A stretch of DNA of 6,925 bases from JBFGWM01 sp041588495 (GTDB lineage: Bacteria; Pseudomonadota; Gammaproteobacteria; Pseudomonadales; JBFGWM01), in NCBI GenBank assembly GCA_041588495.1, contig JBFGWM010000154.1, positions 1 to 6,925 on the forward strand, in the 5' to 3' direction. Shown here piece by piece: positions 1 to 5,692 of this stretch. The stretch's first letter is position 1; each line of letters begins with the position of its first letter. Both the position numbers and the translations under genes were made by a program. The notes under the pieces are model-generated. The model was not told where the DNA came from and made no database searches. It saw nothing but the letters and a program-made list of their open reading frames with translations.

Positions 1-319
1 GATTCCGGTCGCCCCACCAGCCGGTGGCGATACACAGGCCGAGCAGGGCCACGCTGAACACGCGCAGGACTCTCGTCACGTGCATTGCATTCAGGATTTT
101 CACCAGGCGCGAGTGACTGAGATCGTGTTCCCCGCTTTTCGCGGCACGGGCCGGACTGGCGAGAAAAATGGCCAGAATCACGAAGGAAACCACCAGGGCG
201 GCTGCGGCGCCCCAGGCGTAGAGCCAGAATGGGACCGGCAGGTTGTACACCTGCCCGAAGGAGTGTGCCGGGCTGCCGGAGGCATAGAGCAGCAGGAGCA
301 GGGACAGCGCGAATCTCAT
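1..319 (-). CDS. N-terminal part of a multi-pass membrane protein, 'fenitrothion hydrolase' (FedB)-like family; cut by left edge
   Basis: The window holds the first 106 residues; the frame is still open at base 1. It starts MRFALSLLLLLYASGSPA, a good signal peptide with likely cleavage after Ala18. The mature protein would then begin His19-Ser-Phe-Gly. Next come a conserved-looking stretch (YNLPVPFWLYAWG, residues 25-37), a first membrane helix at about 33-54, a basic loop, and the start of a second helix at about 86-100, ending GWWGDRN. From memory, the order AH-x-FG / LP-x-PFWLY / GAAAALVVSF matches a family of roughly 400-residue membrane proteins often labelled fenitrothion hydrolase. The physiological substrate of most members is unknown, so I do not claim that reaction here. 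The ATG overlaps the stop of the upstream gene as ATGA and has only a weak GAAG ahead of it, so translation is probably coupled. The frame is too short inside the window to show its catalytic region. Confidence 0.72.
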   Translation of the reverse strand, partial: MRFALSLLLLLYASGSPAHSFGQVYNLPVPFWLYAWGAAAALVVSFVILAIFLASPARAAKSGEHDLSHSRLVKILNAMHVTRVLRVFSVALLGLCIATGWWGDRN

Positions 320-801
320 CGCGGGTAGACTTCGATCACGCCGAGACCCGCGTGGCCGCCGCCGTGGTGCCCGTGGAGTTCGAACTCGAAACGGCCCGTT
401 CTGTTGGCGTCGAACTCCAGCAACTGTTCCGTGTCGGCCGCGAGGCGCAGCACGCGGTCATACCCGTGCAGGTGGAGTTCGACCGGCGCGTCAGCGATAA
501 AACGCAGGCGCACGCGGTCCCCCTCCCGTACACGGAGCACGGCGGGGCCGTCGACGCGTTGATGCCCGGCGATGCGGACCAGTGGGATCAACGGCTCTGC
601 GGATTTGGCAACACGGGTCGTTTCCCCGGTCGCCGGCGGGTCCGCGGAATCCGGCACTGGCGGCGTGGCGGTGACCGTTTCCCCAACCGGGGGCGGTGGG
701 TGGTATGGCTCCCCGGGGTCCGGGCGCATCACGAGGAACAACACGGCCAGCACGATGGCGCCAAGCAGGCCAACCATGATCCCCGGCATGTGACCGCCCA
801 T
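316..801 (-). CDS. Membrane-anchored cupredoxin-like protein without cysteine, His-rich C-terminal loop
   Basis: The product has 161 residues. An N-terminal hydrophobic helix (about 7-25) anchors it, and a Pro/Thr-rich linker (about 28-68) follows. A compact beta-rich domain spans about 70-161 and reads like the EfeO/cupredoxin-like domains: VREGDRVRLRF (91-101), then HLHGYD (110-115), then TGRFEFELHGHH (135-146). Classic blue-copper domains bind Cu through His, Cys, His and Met. This protein contains no Cys; where the Cys-His-Met loop is expected it has HGHHGGGH (143-150), so type 1 copper is unlikely but other metal binding is possible. The ATG at 801 is preferred because AGGAGAG lies seven bases upstream; a TTG at 822 would add seven residues but has no such support. 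The stop overlaps the next gene's ATG, so both are probably one operon, and both products face the periplasm. An electron-transfer, metal-delivery or sensing role for the partner membrane protein is inference. Confidence 0.8.
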   Translation of the reverse strand: MGGHMPGIMVGLLGAIVLAVLFLVMRPDPGEPYHPPPPVGETVTATPPVPDSADPPATGETTRVAKSAEPLIPLVRIAGHQRVDGPAVLRVREGDRVRLRFIADAPVELHLHGYDRVLRLAADTEQLLEFDANRTGRFEFELHGHHGGGHAGLGVIEVYPR

Positions 802-806
802 GAAAA

Positions 807-813
807 CTCTCCT
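807..813 (-). promoter_or_regulatory. Ribosome binding site that fixes the start of the cupredoxin-like gene
   Basis: The minus strand reads AGGAGAG, with the AGGAG core seven bases before the ATG at 801-799. This is the strongest Shine-Dalgarno match near the gene. It argues against the upstream TTG (822) and against the two later ATG codons in the same frame. Confidence 0.7.
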
Positions 814-854
814 GCACCGCAAAAATTACTAGTGCCAAAGTAGACTATTTGCTT

Positions 855-887
855 AATACTGAATGAATGGTCAATACTGAGCGGATG
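855..887. repeat. Spaced direct repeat in the divergent promoter region, possible operator
   Basis: The octamer AATACTGA occurs at 855-862 and 873-880, exactly 18 bases apart; extending to 15 bases (855-869 against 873-887) keeps 12 identities. Partly inverted arms surround it: TTGCT (849-853) with AGCAA (899-903), and AATGAA (862-867) with TTCATT (888-893). The repeats overlap the candidate -35 and -10 elements of both directions, which is where a regulator binding site would be expected. No regulator is encoded nearby, and short repeats in AT-rich DNA can arise by chance. Confidence 0.3.
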
Positions 888-965
888 TTCATTAATTGAG
901 CAATCGCGCGCTTTTCGCCGGTTGGGCCTCCCTTCCCCGATTCGCGATCGTCACTCTCACAACAT

Positions 966-970
966 GGAAG
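966..970 (+). promoter_or_regulatory. Ribosome binding site of the M19-like hydrolase gene
   Basis: GGAAG lies ten bases before the ATG at 981, a moderate match at slightly long spacing. It supports this start, as does the signal peptide that begins at this codon. The other nearby ATG (964) is out of frame. Confidence 0.5.
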
Positions 971-980
971 CGGCCCGAAC

Positions 981-3635
981 ATGACACTCCATAAGAACAC
1001 CCGCAGCGATCGTCCGGTCTTCTCCAGCCTGCTTGTGGGCATCCTTGCTCTCGCCGGATTCCAGCATGCCGCGCTCGCGGACCACGGCAACAGCGAGAAT
1101 GCGCCGGGCAAGTTCGCGAAGATGACCCGCTACGAAATGGCCAACCAGTGCTGGGCGATTATCTCGAACGCCAACCAGGCTTACCTGGCGGCGGAGGGTG
1201 ATGGCTATGCGGCGAATGCGATGAAAGAGGGGGCCGCGGCTTTCTACCTGAAGCCCACGGCGCTGGGCAAGTACATGCTGTACAACGCCGACCGTGCACT
1301 GCTCACCGCCGAGGGCAACCGCACCGGTCTTGCCAGCCTCGACGACGCATCCGATGCGGCGGAGTGGACGGTTCTCGCGGTGGGCGACGATACCGAGTAC
1401 CCGCCGACCCCCGCATACCACGTGGAGCCGACGCCGGAGCAGGTCCGCGCGTACCTCGAATTCAAGGATCCCGATACCAAGTCGCGTGACTTCACCATCG
1501 CCCCGACCGCGCGGCCGGGCGAGCAACTCGCCGTGGACGGCGGCGGCGCGCTGGTCGTGTCCACCGCCGGCAACAACCCGGGTTTCCGCTTTGTGCCCAG
1601 CGCCGGCTGCGCGAACTTTCCCGAGGCCGAGAGTAATTTCAGCGGTGTGCCGTTCCGCGGCGCCCTGGAGGACGGCTCGGTGCTCGGCCACACGGACGCC
1701 CACGTGCACATCAGCGCCACGGAGTTCCTCGGCGGCATCCAGCACGGTTTCCCGTACCACAAGTTCGGCGTGACCCACGCGCTGTCGGACTGTCGCGAGA
1801 CCCACGGCGAGCATGGCCTGGGGGACGCGATGGGCGGACTCTTCGCGATGGACCCTGACGGTCACGCAACCAGTGGCTTCCCCGAGTTCGCGGAATGGCC
1901 GGCGCGCGACATGCTGACCCACGAGGCCATCTACTGGAAGTGGCTGGAGCGTTCCTGGGCGGCGGGCCTGCGGGTGATCGTCAACGATCTCGTCGATAAC
2001 CAGACTCTTTGCGAACTGACCCGGGAACTCAACGGGGACCCCACGTACGACTGCAACTCGATGAACAACGCGGGCCGCCAGGCGGGCACCATGTACGGCA
2101 TGATGGATTACATCGATGCCCAGTACGGCGGGCGCGGCAAGGGGTTCTTCCGGATCGTGCATGACTCCGGGCGGGCCCGCGAGGTCATTGCCGACGGCAA
2201 GGTCGCGGTGATCCTCGGCATCGAGATCTCCAACCTGTTCGACTGCACGGTGAACTACAACCCGCTGCGCACCGAGCGTCCCTTCGAGGAAACCGGTTCC
2301 GGAGGTCGCGAAAACAGTTATGGCTGCACCCGGGAGAGCCTGGTCGTACAGATGGACCGCGCCTGGGGCTGGGGCGTGCGCCAGATCATCACCATCCATG
2401 AATTCGACAACGCCTTTGGCGGCAACGGCATCTTCGACGGCCTGATCCTGAACCTCGGCAACCGCGAGAACTCGGGCCTGATTCCATCGGACGACATGGC
2501 CCGCGCGTTCAACTTTCTTTCCGCGGGCGGCGATCCGGGCCAGGTTGCCAGCCTGCTCGGCGGTTCGAATTCCCTGGAACAGCCCACCGGCGAGTGGTGG
2601 ACCACCTATGACTGCCCGGTCGAGGATGAGACCGAGGGCTTCAGCGGCTATCTGTGGAGCAAGACCGGCGGCAGTTCCCAGAGCTGGCTGTCAGCGCCGT
2701 TCTGCCAGCCCATGGGACAGGATGGCCGCTACGGCGGCCCGACGCCCTGTTACCCGAAGGGTCCGGTCACCGACGGCTTTGAGAGTTCCGGCTTCCGCTT
2801 CTCGGATTATCCGCCGTTCTCGGAGATGCCCGGTGCCGAAGGCCGCGCCCGCCAGTGCAACGCGCGCTGGATGACCCCCATCGGCCTGTTTGCCTACAAG
2901 AAGATCATGGAACGCGGTTTCATCTTCGACTGGGATCACCTCGAAATGGGCATGAAGACCCAGTTGCTGGAACTGGCCGAGGCCCAGGAGATTCCGTATC
3001 CCCTGGTTTCAACCCACGGCACCTTTGGCGGCACCACCATCGAGCAGGCGGCGCGGGTGCTGCAGGCGGGTGGCGTGCTGTATCCGAGCAACGGGTCCAG
3101 CCGCGGCTTCCGCGAGGACATGGAGGAGACCTACGGGATCTACCTGGGGGTGATTGCCGACATGACCGCGGACGACAAGCCTTTGTTCGGTTTCGGCTAC
3201 GGTACCGATACCAACGGCCTGTCCGGCCAGACCGGACCGCGCAGCAATATCGAGGCCGGAAAGGAGATTCGCTATCCCTATGTCCTGTTCGAGGGTGAAG
3301 GCTGGGACAAACTGCCCGCTTTCAAGGCTGTGGAAGGCGGCCCGGTCGTGTTCGATCAACCGAGCAGTTCGGACGCGGAAGGCAAGGTGGCGCGTACCTG
3401 GCACCAGGACAAGGATGGCAACGCGCATCACGGCATGATCAGCGGGTTTGTCCAGGAAATCGCCCTCGAGGGTCATCCTGACCAGCTGCAGCACCTGTTC
3501 AATTCCGCCGAGGCCTACCTGCGCATGTGGGATACCACCGAAAAATCCAGCGCCAGGATCCGCAGCGCCGGGGGGGCCGCGGATCCCGGTGGCATCCTGC
3601 GCCCGGCGCCCCCGATCGGCGTGTTTGCACGCTAG
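981..3635 (+). CDS. Exported M19-like (renal dipeptidase family) metallohydrolase with beta-trefoil-like N-terminal region
   Basis: The product has 884 residues. Residues 1-33 form a signal peptide (hydrophobic 17-31, cleavage after ALA), so it acts in the periplasm or outside. Residues 58-206 contain three similar stretches (about 58-91, 88-131, 169-206), each ending in an aromatic strand such as FYLKP, EWTV or FRFVP, which suggests a beta-trefoil or fascin-like fold. The catalytic part starts near 235. Candidate metal ligands follow the M19 order: HVH (His241, His243), Glu415 in LGIEISN, His473 in TIHEFDN, His653 in DWDHLEMG, His679 in STHGTFGG and Asp743 in GYGTDTNG. These line up with His20, Asp22, Glu125, the substrate-contacting His152, and His198, His219 and Asp288 of mature human renal dipeptidase. 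M19 enzymes hydrolyse dipeptides with a two-metal centre. Here the first motif is HxH rather than HxD, and the protein is over twice the usual length, so the substrate may differ. It stands alone, divergent from the left pair and convergent with the protease. A general amidohydrolase is the main alternative. Confidence 0.78.
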   Translation: MTLHKNTRSDRPVFSSLLVGILALAGFQHAALADHGNSENAPGKFAKMTRYEMANQCWAIISNANQAYLAAEGDGYAANAMKEGAAAFYLKPTALGKYMLYNADRALLTAEGNRTGLASLDDASDAAEWTVLAVGDDTEYPPTPAYHVEPTPEQVRAYLEFKDPDTKSRDFTIAPTARPGEQLAVDGGGALVVSTAGNNPGFRFVPSAGCANFPEAESNFSGVPFRGALEDGSVLGHTDAHVHISATEFLGGIQHGFPYHKFGVTHALSDCRETHGEHGLGDAMGGLFAMDPDGHATSGFPEFAEWPARDMLTHEAIYWKWLERSWAAGLRVIVNDLVDNQTLCELTRELNGDPTYDCNSMNNAGRQAGTMYGMMDYIDAQYGGRGKGFFRIVHDSGRAREVIADGKVAVILGIEISNLFDCTVNYNPLRTERPFEETGSGGRENSYGCTRESLVVQMDRAWGWGVRQIITIHEFDNAFGGNGIFDGLILNLGNRENSGLIPSDDMARAFNFLSAGGDPGQVASLLGGSNSLEQPTGEWWTTYDCPVEDETEGFSGYLWSKTGGSSQSWLSAPFCQPMGQDGRYGGPTPCYPKGPVTDGFESSGFRFSDYPPFSEMPGAEGRARQCNARWMTPIGLFAYKKIMERGFIFDWDHLEMGMKTQLLELAEAQEIPYPLVSTHGTFGGTTIEQAARVLQAGGVLYPSNGSSRGFREDMEETYGIYLGVIADMTADDKPLFGFGYGTDTNGLSGQTGPRSNIEAGKEIRYPYVLFEGEGWDKLPAFKAVEGGPVVFDQPSSSDAEGKVARTWHQDKDGNAHHGMISGFVQEIALEGHPDQLQHLFNSAEAYLRMWDTTEKSSARIRSAGGAADPGGILRPAPPIGVFAR

Positions 3636-3640
3636 GGTCC

Positions 3641-3660
3641 CGCGAGCCGGGGGCTTCGCG
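3641..3660. terminator. GC-rich hairpin just after the M19-like gene, no U-tract
   Basis: CGCGAGCC (3641-3648) pairs with GGCTTCGCG (3652-3660) through eight base pairs with one bulged T and a GGG loop. It begins five bases after the stop codon. There is no run of T after it, so a standard intrinsic terminator is not certain; it may instead protect the mRNA 3' end. An alternative outer pairing, GGTCCCG (3636-3642) with CGGGACC (3714-3720), overlaps its left arm and would compete with it. Confidence 0.35.
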
Positions 3661-3687
3661 TCAGCACGGTATCCGTAAGGGCAGCGT

Positions 3688-3707
3688 CCTGCCCGCCTCC
3701 GGGCAGG
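3688..3707. terminator. Perfect 7-bp hairpin in the convergent gap
   Basis: CCTGCCC (3688-3694) and GGGCAGG (3701-3707) are perfect inverted copies around a six-base loop. It lies midway between two converging genes and would form in transcripts from either strand. No T-run follows on either side, so its role as a terminator is only plausible. Confidence 0.35.
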
Positions 3708-3733
3708 TGTCCCCGGGACCGCGCCGCACTGCG

Positions 3734-3762
3734 AACCGGGGGTATCCGATGACCCTCCGGTT
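3734..3762. terminator. Hairpin shortly downstream of the protease gene
   Basis: AACCGG (3734-3739) pairs with CCGGTT (3757-3762). On the plus strand the stem extends inward by one G-T wobble and two G-C pairs, leaving an 11-base loop. On the minus strand the wobble becomes an A-C mismatch. It starts 14 bases past the protease stop codon, a usual place for a terminator, but only two T residues follow, so the evidence is structural only. Confidence 0.35.
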
Positions 3763-3776
3763 CAGTGGCCCGTTCC

Positions 3777-5300
3777 CTACTGGCAGCTACCGGCATTGGT
3801 ATCCTGATCGGGGTCGGGTGCCGGAAACACGAAACCCGCGTCGCCATCGGCAAAGACTGTCGTCAGGTCCGCCAACTTGGCACAGGAGAATACCCAGAAG
3901 GCGCTGGTCGATGACAACTTCGGCCCCGCCATGCCGGGCGCGGAGACGTAACCCCAGGAGTTCACCGAAATCACCGGTCCGCTTCCGGTACCCGCATCCA
4001 TCGGCTGCACCCAGGGGCCGCCGGACGAACCGCCGCTCAGCAGGCAGCTGGGCAGCCACCAGTTCACTGCTCCGTTGGTCGTCATGCCCTCGGCGCAGTA
4101 CATGAAGTTGGGGTCTTCACTGTAGGAATAGCCCAGCGCGTGGGTGTGGTCCGAGTTGTCGCTGGCGTCGCTCACCGGTTCGGAAAACGAGGTATCCATG
4201 CTGGCCACGGTGGCATCCAGGGCATCATTGCTCGGATTCAGTCCGGGCGTGTGGGCGCCGACGTTATCCACGACGTAATATGCGTAATCCCATTCGATAT
4301 TGTCCGGGAAGACTGCCCCCGTCCAATCCCTGTCGACCACGCCGAACGATGGAACCCAGCAACCGACCGGGTCGTTGCTGCAGTTGAGGTCTGTGCCTGC
4401 GCCCGACGTTCCGGCCTGGTTCGGGATGAACAGCACATTGCGGGCAAAGGCCTTGTTCGCATCATCGTACACGCAGTGCGCGGCGGTCAGGATCACGGAC
4501 CGGTCCGTCTCGAGTTCGGTGACCACGGTGCCGGAGCAAACGTAGCCACTCCAGGTGGATCGGCTCGCGGTATCCGGCATCTCGAAGTAAATGCGCCCCG
4601 CTGCCGTTTGCACATCGCCACCGTCGGTCCAGGGGCTGTTGGCGACAGGCGCGCTGACACTGAACTGGACCACGTCCGAAACGGTCGTGTTGCCGCCTTT
4701 CTTGGTGCCGTCCTTGGCGGTGACCCACCACTGCCAGTTACTGCCGCCGGAAAACCCGCTGAGGGTGATCCCCCAGGTGTGATCGGCGGGATCCCCGATG
4801 AGAGAAGGGCGGAAAGTCTGTTCGAGTCCGCCAGGGCCATTCCGCACGGAAAACACCACGGACTTGATGCCATCCGGATCCTCGACCCTTGCCTTGAACA
4901 GATGGGTGCTGCCAATTTCGCTAGCGACTGCCGGATCCATGTTGCTGATCGCGGGGCCGCCGCTGCCGCCACCGCTGCCACCGCCGTCGTCGGATCCGCC
5001 GCCACCGCCACCGTTGCCGCCGCCCGCACCCGGAGGCTTGCCCTTGGCGGGTTCCGGCCTGCCGGCCCGTTCCTGCCCATAGGGCACCAGCACCCCGTTC
5101 GCCTTGCGCAGATAGGCGCGGCCATCCGCATCAATGCGCAGGTCACGGGGCGTGGCCGTCGCCCGTCGCCACGCGTTCCAGTGCTTGACGACCTGTTCCC
5201 GCTTGAGACGCTGTGCATCCTCGGGTCCGGCCGTTACAGATACGCTGGTCGAGAGCATCAGAACTGCCAGCAGATGCGGGAAAAAGCGGAAGCCGTTCAT
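3777..5300 (-). CDS. Exported S1-family (trypsin-like) serine protease with pro-region, glycine-rich linker and Ig-like domain
   Basis: The product has 507 residues. Residues 1-24 are a signal peptide (cleavage after VTA). A charged stretch (25-90) may be a pro-region. A Gly/Ser/Asp linker (91-116) leads to a beta-sandwich, Ig-like domain (about 117-217) containing ARVEDPDGIKSVVFSVRNG and WQWWVTAKDG. The protease domain follows (about 225-507) with a full triad: His275 in LTAAHC, Asp338 in IEWDYAYYV and Ser426 in GGSSGGPW. Eight cysteines (255, 276, 307, 314, 402, 419, 473, 506) fit four disulfides; 255-276 corresponds to the bridge next to the catalytic His in chymotrypsin. The residue before the catalytic Ser is Ser rather than the usual Asp of GDSGG, as in some glutamyl endopeptidase-like enzymes, so cleavage specificity cannot be stated. 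The ATG at 5300 is the natural start because the signal peptide follows directly; the ribosome binding site is weak (AGG ten bases upstream). It is probably monocistronic, since a 392-base gap precedes it. It likely digests external protein after removal of the pro-region. Confidence 0.88.
   Translation of the reverse strand: MNGFRFFPHLLAVLMLSTSVSVTAGPEDAQRLKREQVVKHWNAWRRATATPRDLRIDADGRAYLRKANGVLVPYGQERAGRPEPAKGKPPGAGGGNGGGGGGSDDGGGSGGGSGGPAISNMDPAVASEIGSTHLFKARVEDPDGIKSVVFSVRNGPGGLEQTFRPSLIGDPADHTWGITLSGFSGGSNWQWWVTAKDGTKKGGNTTVSDVVQFSVSAPVANSPWTDGGDVQTAAGRIYFEMPDTASRSTWSGYVCSGTVVTELETDRSVILTAAHCVYDDANKAFARNVLFIPNQAGTSGAGTDLNCSNDPVGCWVPSFGVVDRDWTGAVFPDNIEWDYAYYVVDNVGAHTPGLNPSNDALDATVASMDTSFSEPVSDASDNSDHTHALGYSYSEDPNFMYCAEGMTTNGAVNWWLPSCLLSGGSSGGPWVQPMDAGTGSGPVISVNSWGYVSAPGMAGPKLSSTSAFWVFSCAKLADLTTVFADGDAGFVFPAPDPDQDTNAGSCQ
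4954..5030 (-). repeat. Low-complexity glycine-codon tract (linker of the protease)
   Basis: This in-frame run of CCG/CCA-like triplets on the plus strand encodes a Gly/Ser/Asp linker (residues 91-116 of the protease). Such tracts can change length by slippage in units of three, which would alter only the spacing between the pro-region and the Ig-like domain. Confidence 0.7.
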
Positions 5301-5586
5301 CGTGGGTGCCTATCCAGGAAGACGAGAGGAGACAAAGTGCTATTCATCCATGTTAATCGAATGAAACGGCAGGTGCACATCAGACAAAAGTACAGGTTTT
5401 CATGATGTCATCGGCCGCACATACACGGTTTTTGCACCAGAGCGTGCGTGGATGTCAGAGGCGGACCCAAGATGTTGAATAGCCTGGATTCGCTTGGTGC
5501 CGGGGTGCTCCCGTTGCACAGAATCCGGCCGGAAATCCGTGTGCTCGGTGCTTTGTCGGATCGGGCTTGCGGGGGGCATTCCAGGC

Positions 5587-5603
5587 GCGGGAAGGTCTCC
5601 CGC
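5587..5603. terminator. 6-bp hairpin, distal of three downstream of the GGDEF gene
   Basis: GCGGGA (5587-5592) and TCCCGC (5598-5603) pair perfectly around the loop AGGTC. It is the furthest of three hairpins downstream of the leftward cyclase gene. No T-run follows on the minus strand. Confidence 0.3.
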
Positions 5604-5619
5604 CAGGTTTCAACTATGA

Positions 5620-5649
5620 GGTCGTTCCGCGAGGTTTTCGCGCACGACC
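5620..5649. terminator. Strong two-part hairpin downstream of the GGDEF gene
   Basis: The outer arms GGTCGT (5620-5625) and ACGACC (5644-5649) are perfect. Inside them, CGCGA (5628-5632) and TCGCG (5638-5642) pair around a five-base loop, with a small internal bulge (TC opposite C). The total is eleven base pairs in thirty bases. It starts 44 bases past the cyclase stop codon. It is the best terminator candidate for that gene, although it lacks a T-tract. Confidence 0.42.
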
Positions 5650-5651
5650 GG

Positions 5652-5670
5652 TCGGGCCCGTGCGGGCCGA
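5652..5670. terminator. GC-rich hairpin closest to the end of the GGDEF gene
   Basis: TCGG/CCGA (5652-5655 and 5667-5670) enclose CCC/GGG (5657-5659 and 5664-5666) with one bulged G and a GTGC loop. An alternative register gives the perfect GGCCCG/CGGGCC (5655-5668) with a two-base loop. It sits about 22 bases past the stop codon and has no following T-run. Confidence 0.3.
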
Positions 5671-5692
5671 GGGAATGGGCTCGGGCCGCGGT

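Larger units (their letters stand above)
802..980. promoter_or_regulatory. Divergent intergenic region with an AT-rich patch, likely promoters for both flanking genes
   Basis: This 179-base gap lies between two divergently transcribed genes, so promoters for both should be here. Bases 821-905 are clearly richer in A+T than the surroundings. For the leftward pair, the best match is TTGACC (minus strand, 874-869) with AATAGT (849-844), but the 19-base spacer is longer than ideal. For the rightward gene I see only a weak TTGCTT (849-854) with AATACT (873-878), spacer 18. The two candidates overlap, so the two directions may compete. No reading frame in the gap looks coding. Confidence 0.45.
5301..5692. 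other. 392-base intergenic region; promoter side of the protease and 3' region of the cyclase gene
   Basis: No reading frame here has a convincing start, codon pattern or recognisable product. Bases 5335-5440 are richer in A+T than the flanks and should hold the protease promoter, reading leftward. I could not find a good sigma70 pair; the best -10-like string is TAACAT (minus strand, around 5350-5355), without a clear partner. Short inverted motifs such as ATGA/TCAT (5402-5411) and TTCAT/ATGAA (5343-5365) are no longer than expected by chance. Bases 5587-5670 hold three hairpins, listed separately. Confidence 0.5.

Noticed and set aside
819..838. Sigma54-like sequence TGGCAC followed by TTTGC on the minus strand
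   Set aside because: The distance from GG to GC is 16 bases, whereas sigma54 promoters need 12, so the match is not functional by the usual rule.
229..843. Open frame of 204 codons on the plus strand
   Set aside because: It is antisense to both genes of the left pair, shows no recognisable motif, and runs through the overlap and into the divergent promoter region.
957..2399. Long open frame of 480 codons on the minus strand
   Set aside because: It lies wholly opposite the M19-like gene. The plus-strand protein has a signal peptide and ordered metal ligands, while this product has no recognisable motif. Long antisense frames are common in GC-rich DNA.
4954..5030. Possible repeat array or CRISPR-like element
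   Set aside because: It is simple triplet low complexity in frame with the protease, with no spacers, and encodes a glycine-rich linker.
4140..5405. Long open frame of 421 codons on the plus strand
   Set aside because: It is antisense to the serine protease, whose catalytic triad and signal peptide are clear. Its product includes an Ala/Thr-rich low-complexity stretch made by reading the glycine linker backwards.
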